A stretch of 64,000 nt of DNA, from contig CM066031.1 of the NCBI GenBank assembly GCA_033557465.1, positions 1,232,165,312-1,232,229,311 of the forward strand, in the 5' to 3' direction. Of this stretch, positions 30,531 to 41,760 are shown in pieces (position 1 is the stretch's first letter; each line of letters opens with the position of its first letter). The notes under the pieces were generated by a model that was given only the letters and a program-made list of their open reading frames with translations, was not told the DNA's origin and did not search any database. Source of the stretch: Ichthyophis bannanicus (Eukaryota; Chordata; Amphibia; Gymnophiona; Ichthyophiidae). Both the position numbers and the translations under genes were made by a program.

Positions 30531-30649
30531 TAACAGTAGCCACTGTCAAATATTCTGTTAGGCAGCACTATCCATGGATTTTCAGCGCACTATTACAGAG
30601 AGTGATGTTGACAATTCTTCCAGATTGCCTTGGCACTGTCTATATAGGG

Positions 30650-31054
30650 GTAATTTAATAAAAAGCTGTCTAGATTCATATGTGAACAATCTGCATAAAT
30701 CTAGGCATTTTAGCCATGCATGCGCAAAAATGGATGTTAGGTGCACATTTGCCATAGTTGTTATTCTGGATGTATGCACATTGGGCCGATCACACATACT
30801 TTCACTGTAGACTTGCAGAGGGATGGTGTTTAGGCAAACTGCAAATACTATAATTTACAGTGCCAAATCTACAGTAGGTGTGGGCATTTAGCATCTATAG
30901 GGCTGGTGTGAGTGTGCCTAAATTTAATGCATGTTTTGACCACATACACACCTATTTTATAAAGAAAAGTAGGCATGCACTTTACGCTATAAAATAGGCA
31001 TGAAATATGCACAGAGCAACGTGTATTAACTATGCGAGACTTTATAAAATTACT
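30650..31054. mobile_element. MITE with GGTAATTTTATAAA-type termini
   Basis: The left end GGGGTAATTTAATAAAA and the right end, read in reverse as GAGAGTAATTTTATAAAGTC, are inverted. The interior contains TATAAAATAGGCATGAAATA, also found at 59745-59770. Same family as 59502-59797. Confidence 0.5.
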
Positions 31055-31515
31055 CTCATGGTGCTAAGGTGCTGCATGGGTGGAGTCCAGGTTATCCAGA
31101 GAGCAGTGATCTTCGCTTTGCTATCCAGATAACTGTCTGGATAAAGTTAGAACAGCAAAAAGGGAAGGTCGGGCTTAACCTGGCCAATGCTCGGGCTGGG
31201 AGCCCTTTGGCTGAGCAGGGGAGGAGCGAGAAGGGGAGGGATGATGGTAGCCATTAAAAATTGTAAAAAGTCCTGACCAGGATTTAAGGAGCGAGGGGCT
31301 TGGAAGTGTTGTTAACAGGGTGAAAGAAACCCCTGCCCTCCCTCCTCTCACATCAAGAAGGACAGAGGTGACTTCCGGTGACGTCGGACACCAGATGGCC
31401 GCCTGAAAACTGCGCTCTGTCCCGGGTGAGGGGAAAATGCCCTAAGTAGCTACGGAAAAAGCCCCGATTACAGCCCCAAATTACCTGACCCGGTGGAGAT
31501 CGGTATAGCGGCCGG

Positions 31516-32555
31516 ATGGCTAGCAAAAAGGCGAGCGCTGACCTGAAAGCCTACTCATTTAAGCCTTCGGCGGGGCTGCGGACACCTGTGGCCAAGATGG
31601 TGTCGGGACGTGGTGAGTCTGCTGGAGCGGGAGATGCTGGGGAGAGCGGCGATGGGCCGAGTGAACTTCAGGCACTCCGAGCGGACTTGCAGGGGTGGTT
31701 TGAGTCCACCTGGCAGGACTTTGACTGCTTAAAAAAAGATGTGCACTCATGGCTCCATGAAGTGAAAAGTGATCTGGCGGGGCTGGGGAACCGGCTACAG
31801 GACATTGAGACGCAATTTGAGGAGCACGTGGGCCAGTGTGCCTTAGCTGAACAGTGTGTGGACTCGCTAAGCCTTCTTCAGGACGACTTATGGTAAAAGA
31901 TTGAAGATTTGGAAAACAGGTCCCGTCGAGCCAATCTGCGGATCAGAGGCCTACCGGAGCAAGAAGGCTCAGTGAACTATTTACAATTGGCTGAGGAGTT
32001 TTGTGGGGCTGTGCTACAGAGGGCTGAAGTGGCGACCGAAGCAGTATGTTTAAGGGTGGAGAGAGCCCACCGGGCGTTGGGTCCCCGACGTGATAATAAG
32101 CCACGAGATATCATTCTCTGTCTGCATGAGTATCGTACCAAAGAGTTGGTTATGGCTGCTGCATGAAAGCTGGGGCGCATAAAGTGGCAGGAGGCCGAGG
32201 TGGAAGTTTTTGCTGATATCTCAAGCATTACCATGCGAAAACGCAGGGACTATCAAGCGGTGACAAAAAGTTGCGGGATGAGAACGTCTGCTACCACTGT
32301 CTCTTTCTGGTGGGATTGCAGTACACTATCAATGGCAAGTCCTTTGTGGTGCACTCAGTGGAGGCGGCAATCCAGAGCATGCAGCAGATGGGATGGTCGG
32401 ATATCCCGGTGGCCCCGAGGAGCGAGGATAGCGGCCCAGCGAGGAGTGGGTCGCAGAGGTCCAGTCATATGCAATGGAGCCGTGCAGCCGGGGGGGGGGA
32501 CAGGCGCTTGCGGCGTCAACGACCCTCTAAGGACAGTCCCCGAGTGACAACCTGA
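31516..32555 (+). pseudogene. LINE A ORF1 RNA-binding protein (broken)
   Basis: The frame 31516-31896 is a Ser/Gly-rich head plus a heptad-like region (LQALRADLQGW ... LAGLGNRLQDIETQF). After a stop at 31894 the same frame continues with KIEDLENRSRRANLRIRGLP, the start of the L1 ORF1 RRM-like domain, and ERAHRALGPRRDNKPRDIILCL. A further stop near 32164 and a frame change lead into a C-terminal domain ending near 32555. L1-type ORF1 proteins trimerise and coat the LINE RNA. Two in-frame stops disable this copy. Confidence 0.8.
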
Positions 32556-32764
32556 ACTGTGTGATGGTTAGATTATACTGTGAGGTTTTTTCTTTTGTGT
32601 ATGTGAGTGAGATGGGTAGTTTGCACATTTCTGTATCTCTACCGGGGTGACTTACTGTATGGAGGAGCGGGCTGGGCTGTGGGAGTTGATGTTGTGGAGG
32701 GGAAATAATTGTGGGGCGCTATGTGTTTTTCTTTTGTATCATTGGTTGGGGCGGGTGAGAACTT

Positions 32765-32960
32765 TTGCTGTGTCGGGGGGGGGGGGGGTGTCCGGGTCTA
32801 CGGTCATTGTGACGCAGATCGACTTGCTGGATATGATGGTAGGTAGGGGAGGGGGGAGGGGGGAGTGGGGAGAGGGGGAAGAGCGTGGGGGGAGGAGGGG
32901 GGAGGGCGGGGAGGGGAGGGGGAGGGGAGAGAGGGGGGAGGGAGGAGAGGGGGGTGAAGG
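32765..32960 (+). repeat. G-rich purine tract between LINE A ORFs
   Basis: The tract consists of long runs of GGGGA/GGGAG type, including 12 G at about 32776-32788. It sits just upstream of the ORF2 start at 33009 and can form G-quadruplexes. A weaker purine-rich tract lies at the same place in LINE B (43205-43295). Confidence 0.7.
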
Positions 32961-35900
32961 GTTGTTTGCAGTCAAAGACACCTATTTGGGGGGACGGTAC
33001 TCTGGGCCATGGCTTTATTTAAGTTGGTGACGATTAATGCTAGGGGCCTTAACTCCTTTAGGAAGCATCAACTCATTTTCAAGGAGTGCAATAGGTTGGG
33101 GGGCGATATTATATTTGTCCAAGAAACGCACCTTCAGGTGAAGGATGAGAGGTGTATGGGTCATAGGCATTTTTCACAACAGTACTTTGCTTCTAATAAG
33201 GTCGAGAAGAAAAGGGGCGGAGTGGGGATTCTTCTTTCCACTAGAGTTGCAGGGCAGGTGACTGAGTGTCTTAGGGATGGCAGTGGAAGGTATGTGCTTA
33301 TCAAACTTAAACTGGGTATGGATCTTTTCACACTGGTAAGTGTCTATGCCACGAATGCCAATCAGGGGGAGTTCTTTGTAAACCTGCAGAAGGTGATCCT
33401 GGAGAGGGCAGAGGGGAAGCTTACAGTGGGAGGGGACTTTAATGTCGCTCCTAATCCAATGGTGGATACGTCCAGAGAGGCTGTGTCTACTCCCAGGAGC
33501 CACCGCCTTAAGTTGAAGCACTTGATGGGTAGGTTAGACTTGGTAGATGTGTGGCGGGAGGTCAACTATGGGCAGAGGGATTATTCTTACTATTCCCCGG
33601 TCCATGAGACATACTCTAGAATTGATTTATTTTTATTGGATAAGACTATGCTGGGGGGGGGGGGTGAGGGAGTGTGTGATCGGGGAATGAACCTGGTCTG
33701 ATCATGCCCCCTTGACGTGTCATGTTCAACTTGGTAAGCAGGGTCCATGTTGGGCGTGGTGGAAATTGAATGAATCTTTACTGGATGACCCTGAGGTTGT
33801 GCTTCAGGTCCGAGAAACAATTTCTGAGTATTTGTCTCTGAACCGTACGGGGGAGGTTTCCTCGGGGACTCTTTGGGAGTGTTTGAAAGCGGTGGTATGG
33901 GGAAAATTGATCTCGGTGGGGTCCCACAAAAAAAAGACCTGGCTCAGCCAACAGGTGAAGTTACTTGACTCCATAAGGGAGATTGAGAATAAGTTGAAGG
34001 CACATCTGACCAATGTGATTTTACGGGGTACGCTGCAGGGTTTGAAAAAAGAACTTAGTGAATTGCATTTACATGAGATCCAATTTAAGTTACACATGTT
34101 GCGGCAGCGCAACTTTGAATTTGGTAATAAGGCAGGGAGATTGCTGGCGCGCAAGGTGAGGAAGTGGACAGCGCGTAATGCTATTGTTAAGATTAAGGAT
34201 GCGAAGGCTCGGCTGTTGTGGTTAGGTCAGGAAATTGAAGACAGGTTCATGCAATTTTATCAGATGCTGTACACCCCTGAGCAGCCGGCGGGGGGAGGAT
34301 ATGCTGTCGGAATATCTGGACAGTGTTCAGCTACCTCTTCTGTCGGGGACGGAAAGGGATGAGCTCTCTAAGAGAATAAGTGAGCAGGAAGTGTTTTCAG
34401 TGATCAAGGGCCTGAAACCTCATAAAGCCCTGGGGATGGATGGGTTTTCCAATTTATTTTATAAGGTTTTTGCGGGCCACTTGGTGGAACCCTTTACAGA
34501 GATGTATAACTCATTTGGAGAGGGTGACACTCTCCCGGCGTCTTTGAGGCTGGCTGGGATTAGCATTTTACATAAGGAGGGGAAAGACCCCACCGAGTGT
34601 GGCTCTTATAGACCTATTTCTTTACCGGGCAGTGACTTTAAGATTTTCACTAGGGTATTGGCCAATCGACTACTGCCCAGCTTAGGGCGGTTGATTCACC
34701 CCAATCAATCTGGGTTTGTCCCAGGCAGGTATACCTCCGATAACATCTGCCGTGTGCTGAATTTAATGTGGCGGTGTTCCCGTGCCGGGACGTCGAAAAA
34801 GCCTTTGACCGGGTGAGCTGGCCCTTCTTGTTTAAAACCTTGGAAAAAGTGGGGGTGCAGGGTGCGTTTCTGTCCTGGGTGAGGAGTCTATATCATCACC
34901 CGATGGCGTGCCTAAAAATTAATGGGGCGGTCACTAGGGCTTTTGAATTACAGAGGGGGACGCGACAGGGCTGTCCTCTGTCGCCGTTGCTCTTCATACT
35001 GGCTATGGAACCAATGGAGCAGCGCGTTCGAGACCGGGTGGAGATCCCGGGGATCCCCGTAGGGAAGGTGCAGCATAAGATTTCCCTATTTGCTGATGAT
35101 GTGCTTTTCTTCATTACGGACCCAGAGCGCTCTCTGGCGGCAGTCCAGGAGGAATTGTCTCGTTATGGGGCGGTATCGGGGTTCCGGATGAACGCTACCA
35201 AGTCTGAATTGCTTAACATTTCCTTCTCTTGTGGGGAGGTTGAACGGGTGAAGCAGCTTTTTCCTTTTAAGTGGGCCCGAAGTAGTATTCGATATCTGGG
35301 GGTGCAGATCACAGCCCAATTGGGGCAGCTCTTCACCGCTAACTACAAGAATGCCTGTGCTAGTATGTTTAAGGAGTTGGAGAGGTGGGAAAGCTTTGAG
35401 GTGTCTTGGCTGGGGAGGATCGCGCTGCTTAAGATGATAGCCCTACCCCGACTGTTGTATTTGTTTATGAATCTGCCAATAGAGGTGCCCAGGCCTTTTT
35501 TACAAAAGATGCAGGATAGGTGTTTGAAGTTTGTATGGAGAGGGAAAAGGCCGAGGGTGGCGCGGAATGTTCTTTGTGCGAGCAAGTTGGTGGGGGGTAT
35601 GGGGTTACCATTGCACGCCCAGTATTATGAGGCAGCGTGGGTGCGGGAGGCGTTCGAATGGATATTTAGAGAAGACGCTGAATGGGTGGTGCTGGAAGGA
35701 GCGGATTTAGGAAGGCCGGTCAACATGGCGGCCTTGTTGTGGTGTAAGGGTGCAGGGGGTGGAGAGCAGTGGGAGAACCCTTTCTTGCGCCAAACATTAC
35801 GATACTGGTGGAGATGGCAATTGAAATGGTATGGAGGGCAGGGATTTTCCCAATTTATACCTGTGGTGGGTAACCCTGACTTCTTACCCTGAATCCAGGA

Positions 35901-36584
35901 CCCTGCATTTGCTAGGTGGGCGGCACAGGGGTTACGGTTTGTTGGCCAATTTCAAGAAGGTGGTGACTGGGTGGATTTTGAGGATTTAGCGAGGGACTTT
36001 CAGCTCCGCTCTGAAGATAAATACCAATATCTACAGGTGATCCACTTCTCCCAGTCCCTGGGGAGGAGGGGGAGGGGAGAGGGGGGGGGCTGTAGATGAG
36101 ATCCTTGCCAGGGGGCAGGTTAAAGGGTTGATATCCACTTTGTACAAGTTGATGGAGTCCACCAAGTATGATGATTGGGCCCATCGGCAGGCCTGGAGGC
36201 GCGACTTGAATCGTTCTTGGGATGAGAAACAATGGCAGGATGTCTGTAAAGGATTGTTTAAAGGAGTGGTGGCCAGCAATATCTTAGAACATAATTATAA
36301 GATGTTGTACCGATGGTACTTGACCCCGCAGCGGTTACAAAACTGGGTGGGAGGTCCTGCACTTTGTTGAAGGGAGTGTGGGGGAGTGGGCTCCTTTCTG
36401 CACATTTGGTGGGAATGCCCAATTATTAAGAGACTCTGGGCTGAGGTGCAGGAATGGTTGGGTAACATTGTTGGGCAGGTCGTCCCCCTCGGTCCCTGTA
36501 TGCAGGGCCGGATTTACCTATACGCCAACTACGCCGTGGCGTAGGGCCCACAGCTGACAAGGGCCCAGTTTTTTATTGCTTGTC

Positions 36585-38345
36585 TTACAGGGCGCCAGAT
36601 TTAGGAGAGATGTCTGTTAAGAACCAAGAGGTGAAGCCCTCAGAGGAGACCTCTATCGAAGAACAAAAGGTGAATGGGCTGAGGATGGTTCGGGGTTTCT
36701 GGGCAAGGACCCCAAGTGGTCCTTGTATATTTTCGCGCTTTGGTTGCAGATTTGGAAGCCCTTCGGGATTTGTGTGTGGGCCGCGTGGTGGGCTTTTGGT
36801 GTGTGCAGGAAGGTCTCGCGTGCTGTTGTCTTTGCTCCCGCGCTGCAGTCCTCGGCTGTTGTGTGTACACAAGATGAATGTTCAAAGGAAAGGCCCTGAC
36901 CTTGCCTTGCTCCCCGCCGCTGGTGGCGGCAGTCCAGGGCGCGGTCCCAGCACCGTCTCTCTCGCTCGACTTGACTGGTCTCTTGGAAGCCGCAAGTTTT
37001 TTGGACCATGCCCAAGAAGAGGCAGCGGTTTTGCTTCCTACAAAGGAAGTATCCAGAGTTTAGGGTGACCGGCGTGCTGCGGTAATGTAAGTTAGGGGTT
37101 ATTGGTCTCGAGATTTATTGTGGCTATAACACAAACTAAAAAAAAAAAAAGTTTATAAAGTTCCTTCTTGGTAGTGTAGAGGATGTGCAGTTCTAGACAT
37201 CTAAATTCGTTCTACTTTTGAAATTTTTTTTCTTGTTATCGAAACAAATTGCATAGATGTGCGGTAAATAGCAAAATACCGGTACATTTGCTCCCCCCTT
37301 GAATACCATTAACTTTATTGCTACATTCGGAGCAATGTTTGTAGCATTCGAGAAATAGTACACAAGTTTGTATCTTTTTACATACACAGGAAGTGGCTTT
37401 TAGTTTTTGTTTAACATTTTGGAATGGGACGTCTTGTTTTTCAGGGTTTCACAGTGTTCCTAAGGTTATATTAAATTATTCCTGAGTGAAGGCACAGCAT
37501 ATAACGCTGACTTTCATTTTGTCTGCCCCTCCCCCTATAATTAGTTTGAAGTTTTAAGCAAATGAAGATTGAAAGGATAGTAAATGGTCTGTTGCAAAGA
37601 TATTTTAAATGGCTTATTTTTTTGCGTTGCTGACACATCTTTTTGTCTAGGTAGAGAAACAGTTCTACTCATTTGATAATGATGTGTTCAGATACGTTTT
37701 ATTTTGCTTTCTGTAAAATCTTTTGTCAAAACGTAAGATGTGCATTGTGACCAGCATCATAACTTTCTTGATTTACCTTCCAGTTATCCTTCCTCTGCAA
37801 ATATTTTCAAGTAAAGTGTGTGTGTGCTTGTGCATGTTGTGGAAAATTTCACTTAATACTTATAGGAGTTTGGGATTTTGTTTTTTTTGTCCCTTCATAG
37901 GGACATTTCATTCTGGTTATATACAACCTGTGGTTTTGTTATGGGATCGCTTCTCATGTCAGACTTACTGTAAGTGTAGCTTATGAAAAGGTGACCTTAA
38001 CTAAACTGCATTATGTATTTTAGTTGTTGTTTTTGGGGAGCTAGCTCTCATGCCAAATTGTTAATACTGTACTAAATCTCTTCCTGTAGAATCAAAACAT
38101 TTCTAATTAAGAAGTGCAGAAGTAGCACATTATCTTAGTTTTGGAGAAGTCAAATTTGATCTTTAAAAACAATTTACAATGTTGTCATGTAGGTTACAAT
38201 AGTTTTTCAAAGGCTAAATATCCATAATAGAATTGAGAGAAGGTCCTGATTCTTAAAGATCTTTAACAATGGAAAGGCTAGACTTAAGGTCTTAATGCAG
38301 GCAGTAACAATTTAACCCAGAAATAGGGAGTCAGGCAGCAAATCC
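36585..38345. other. Non-hAT cargo within the hAT relative
   Basis: The segment opens after TTGCTTGTCTTACAG, an acceptor-like junction, and starts a frame MSVKNQEVKPSEETSIEEQK (36610 on) that stays open to 37068. A GC-rich block follows, with a second ATG in fair context at 37008. From 37090 to 38345 the sequence is AT-rich and looks like intron or 3'UTR. It does not resemble the transposase or other repeats here. I do not recognise the protein. Captured host DNA is the simplest reading; leader sequence of an unrelated subfamily is the alternative. Confidence 0.4.
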
Positions 38346-38346
38346 C

Positions 38347-38935
38347 CGTATCTTAAAAAGGATATAGTGTTATTAGAAAAGGCTCAGAGAAGAGCCACCA
38401 AAATGGTAAAGGGGATGGAAGGATACTCCTATGAAGAAAGGCTAAAAAGGTTAGGGCTCTTTAACCTGGAAAAGAGACGGCTGAGGGGAGATATGATAGA
38501 AGTCTATAATGAAAGGAGTGGAACAGGTAAACGCAGATCGATTTGTTTACATCATCAGAATATAGAAAGACTAGGGGACATGCAATGAAGCTACAGGGTA
38601 GCCTATTTAAGACTAATAAAAGAGAATATTTTTTTCACTCAACGTGTAATCAAACTCTGGAATTTGTTATCAGAGGATTTTGTAAAAGCTGTTAGTGTAG
38701 CTGGGTTTAAAAAAGGTTTGGACAAGTTCCTGGAGGAAGGGTCCATAAACCATTATTAAGAAGGAACCCAGGATATCAATGCTTGACCCAGTACAAGCAT
38801 TGTGGAACCTGTGTCTTTTGGGGAAACTGCTAGGTATGTATGACCTAGATTGGCCACGGTTGGAAACAGGATACTGGGCTTGATGGACCTTGGTCTGACC
38901 CAGTATGGCATATCTTATGTTCTTATGTTCTAAAA
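38347..38935 (+). mobile_element. CR1 LINE 3' fragment, plus strand
   Basis: It begins in the RT C-terminus ([19 protein letters not shown]) and ends in GGCATATCTTATGTTCTTATG. It is the same subfamily as 12921-14226 and is inserted inside the hAT relative. Confidence 0.88.
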
Positions 38936-38960
38936 ATTGAAAAAATTGTTAGCGTTCTTA

Positions 38961-39294
38961 AAATTAAATTTAAAAAAAAACGCTGGCTGCTGCCGTGGCA
39001 GCATGGACTGTCCCGCGGGGCCCCCTCTGCTGCCGCGGCAGCATGAACTGTCCCGCGGGGCCCCCTCTGCCCGGCTGAATCCGTCCATCCCTCCCTCCCT
39101 CCATGCCGGCTTTTCCCATCAGCCCCTGCGGGCTTAACAGAGACGCGAGGGAGACAATCTCCCTTCGTGCCTCTCAAAGCCGGGAGGGAGGGAGGGATGG
39201 ATTCAGCCGGGCAGAGGGGGCCCCGCGGGACAGTCCATGCTGCCGCGGCGGCAGCAGCAGCAGCCAGCGTTTTGTTTTTTTTAAATTTAATTTT
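38961..39294. repeat. Large GC-rich inverted repeat (foldback)
   Basis: Arms at 38961-39114 and 39176-39294 are complementary over more than 110 bp, including GCCGGGAGGGAGGGAGGGAT against its reverse complement and both AAATTTAATTT ends; the loop is about 60 bp. The left arm holds a 40-bp tandem duplication (38987-39066) that lengthens it. It could be a separate foldback or MITE insertion. Confidence 0.75.
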
Positions 39295-40219
39295 ACTTGA
39301 GCCGATGGGGGGGGGGGGGGGCGGGGATTGGAAATGGGCTGGGGGGGTTAAGACTGGAGGTGGACTGCCACGAAGAAACCAGAAGAAAGTGGCTGGAGCA
39401 ATTGCAGCTGAAAAAAATGCACAAAAGGTAGAAAAATATCTCTTTATTTTGAATTTATTAATTGGAATATGTCAGTTCTGGTAAATGTGCATCATTAACG
39501 TCTGCGCTTTGTTTAGTACAAGAGCAAATTAATGTATAGTTTTATTTCTACAGTGTTGTACATTCCAAGTTTGGCTTTTGGGATTCCCAGTTTAATTATG
39601 AAGTCAGGGCCAACAGCGCGCAGCTGATCCGGCGTGCTCGTTTTTATCTTTTCTGGGGGCCCACAATTTTTGTTGGCATAGGGCCTCACTCAAGGTAAAT
39701 CCGGCCCTGCCTGTATGGCACTCCTTAATATGGGGAGTGACTCTCTTATGGGTGATATGGCGGGGTGGTGCGGCATAGTCTGCATTGCGACAAGGCAGTG
39801 CATTGCTAGGCAGTGGAGGAAAGTGGACCCGCCCTCATTACAGAGTGTACAGAGCCAGGTTGCTCAACTACATTTGATGTATCGCCTTACTGCTTTGAGG
39901 GTAAAATGGCCAATGCAATTTCAAACTGTGTGGGACCAATATTATGAGTGGTGTTAGGGGTGGGCATGGGGGGGATGTCCCCCCCCCCCCCCCGTTTCTG
40001 TGATCAAGGCCCATTTATTTATGGCTGATGGCCGGATGCTATGTGGGTGTGGTAGTGGTTCTTCGACTATACTGTGAATATAAGGGACTTGGGTGGAGGG
40101 TGGGGGGGGTGGGATACGGTGTTATTGTGGATATTTTGTTGTTGTATGCTTTTTACTGTGGTTTTTTGGATTTCATCTGTTTGATAAATAAGAAAGGAAA
40201 AAAAAAAAGGACAGAGGTG

Positions 40220-40861
40220 GCCAAGGCGGCTGTCAGAGTGACATGAGGCGGTGACCTCACCATCCAAGTGATGGAGAGGAAAGACATAACAGAACTCAGG
40301 TGCCATAAAACGGAGCATCTGGGCTGGTTGGCAAGTAAGAAAAGGGGTCTGGGTGCCACACATCAGGGACAGGCTGCCTGGTTGGCCTAAGACGTTAGGC
40401 CAAGGGTGGCAAAGCACCCAGTTAAGCAGAAAGGGTAGCCAGGGGCCAGATTTGGACATAGCTGGACACACAGAGTGACCGCCAGCATTGGGCTCTTTCA
40501 GTGAAAGTGATGTGCCACAGAGTGGGCAGACAGTCAAAAGGAGGATCAAAAAATGGTTGACTGAGAGAAGGGACTAACAGATACAAATGAGTACCCCCTT
40601 CCTTGAGCTTGGTGAGATCATGGATCATTTATATTGCTGGTGGAATATTAAAAATGTATTGTCATGTAGTATCAACGTTGTTAAGAATAAAAGCTGTGCC
40701 CATTTTGTTCACACTCAGGAAAAAACAGAGGGTTATTATTAGCTGAAGGCAAATGTGGAGGGGTGGGCAGGAGTGAGGGTGGGAGAAAGTCAGAGGCAGG
40801 AGGGCCAGGGAGGGAAAGGGCATGGGTAGGGGCAGAAAGCTCAGTAGTGCCATGCCAGCAT
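40220..40861. other. Unassigned spacer
   Basis: No gene or repeat recognised. Short open frames lack domain signal. Confidence 0.4.
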
Positions 40862-41125
40862 TAAGCTGTCCTTATTTTATCTGGATAATTATCTAGATAG
40901 TGGACTGAAGACTATCGCTGTTCCAATGATGATGGCACTGTCCATGTTATAAATATATTCAGTGACTGTTTTTGTTGGGGTCATGTGATGTGGTGAGCTG
41001 AGCACGTTGTTTTTCTGTTGGCTCTGGGGCTTCCTGCCTCAATTTAGTGTTTGCTGCCATATTTTTTGGCTCCCTCCAGCTCTTCAGATGGTAGAGAGCT
41101 CTTAAGAGCTGGTACTCTGCCTTGA

Positions 41126-41760
41126 TTGAGTTGGAATGTGATCCTCCCCTATATGGCTGCCAAATCACTCCGGAAGGAGACGACCTGCCTTGCTGAGGGC
41201 AAAATGGCCACAAATGGCTTCTCCAGCCCATGTGCCGAGCAGCAGCTGAATACTGTGGCAGAGATCTCGGTCACAGTGGTCAGGGAGCTGGAGGTGTGGT
41301 TTCAGGGGATATCTGAGCAGATTGGTAAGATAGCCCAATCTGTCACAGATTTCACGGCTCATGTGGGACTGTTACATCTAAGGATTTCAGACCTCGAAAA
41401 CACTATCCATGCCCAGGCGGCAGTTATTCAGTACTTGGAGGCCCAATTACAGCAACAAGGAGATAAGCTGGATGACCTTGAAAATCGAGGCAGAAGGAAA
41501 AACGTATGTTTTATTGGAGTGGATGAGTCAGTGGCTGATTCTGAGTTGCGTGGACTCCTAGAGACTTGGATACCCGTCAACCTGAATTTAGAGGTCTTGA
41601 TGGTAAAATGCAGATTGAGAGGGCTCACCAGATTGGCGTTCGCTGGGAAGGGGAAACTCGGCCCCACGTCGTCATAGCCTGGTTCCATAACTTTCATACC
41701 AAGGAGGTTGTACTGCGTGTTTTCAGGGATCAACAGAATGTGACCACTGGCTCCCCGTAA
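41126..41760 (+). pseudogene. LINE B ORF1 (frameshifted)
   Basis: The first frame has a coiled-coil-like region (ISDLENTIHAQAAVIQYLEA) followed by DKLDDLENRGRRKNVCFIGV, the entry to the L1 ORF1 RNA-binding domain. A second frame (41566-41760) continues with IERAHQIGVRWEG and HTKEVVLRVFRD. One frameshift near 41600 separates them. It is a relic of an RNA-coating ORF1 protein. Confidence 0.72.

Larger units (their letters stand above)
36503..39709 (+). mobile_element. Internally replaced hAT relative, 3207 bp
   Basis: Its ends match the hAT at 19190: CAGGGCCGGATTTACC on the left and the reverse complement of CAGGGCCGGATTTACC on the right, with a perfect 8-bp duplication CCTGTATG (36495-36502 and 39710-39717). 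Only about 60 bp at the left and 39340-39709 at the right match the longer element. In place of transposase it carries unrelated sequence (36585-38345), a CR1 fragment and a large inverted repeat. It has no transposase and depends on one in trans. Confidence 0.92.
33009..39957 (+). pseudogene. LINE A ORF2 endonuclease-reverse transcriptase (broken)
   Basis: The APE endonuclease covers 33009-33701: TINARGL, FVQETHLQ, SVYATN, GGDFNVAPNP, YYSPVHETYSRID. The SDH motif continues in another frame at 33700-33710 after a 12-G run. A linker follows (33712-34362). The RT fingers are at 34235-34816 (SYRPISLPGSDFKIF, HPNQSGFVPGR) and the palm at 34768-35892 (DVEKAFDRVSW, RGTRQGCPLSPLLF, SLFADDVLFF). The C-terminal Cys/His region is near 36370-36430, and the end of ORF2 resumes at 39718 after the hAT. 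Breaks lie at 33653-33664, 34291-34296, about 34780 and 35890. Confidence 0.85.
31371..40206 (+). mobile_element. LINE A: L1/Tx1-like LINE, full length, split by a hAT element
   Basis: It is flanked by a 13-bp target duplication AAGGACAGAGGTG (31358-31370 and 40207-40219), with an A-rich tail before the right copy, so the 3' end and 5' end both survive. ORF1 (coiled coil plus RNA-binding) starts at 31516 and ORF2 at 33009. The hAT relative 36503-39709 interrupts the C-terminal part of ORF2. Without it the LINE is about 5.6 kb, the same as LINE C. Several frame breaks occur, some at G homopolymers. Confidence 0.92.

Noticed and set aside
32647..33030. Gly/Arg-rich 127-codon frame before LINE A ORF2
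   Set aside because: It is encoded by the G-rich inter-ORF tract and stops before the endonuclease.
36610..37068. Naming the open frame in the hAT relative as a known host gene
   Set aside because: I could not match the peptide to a family, so it is left unnamed.
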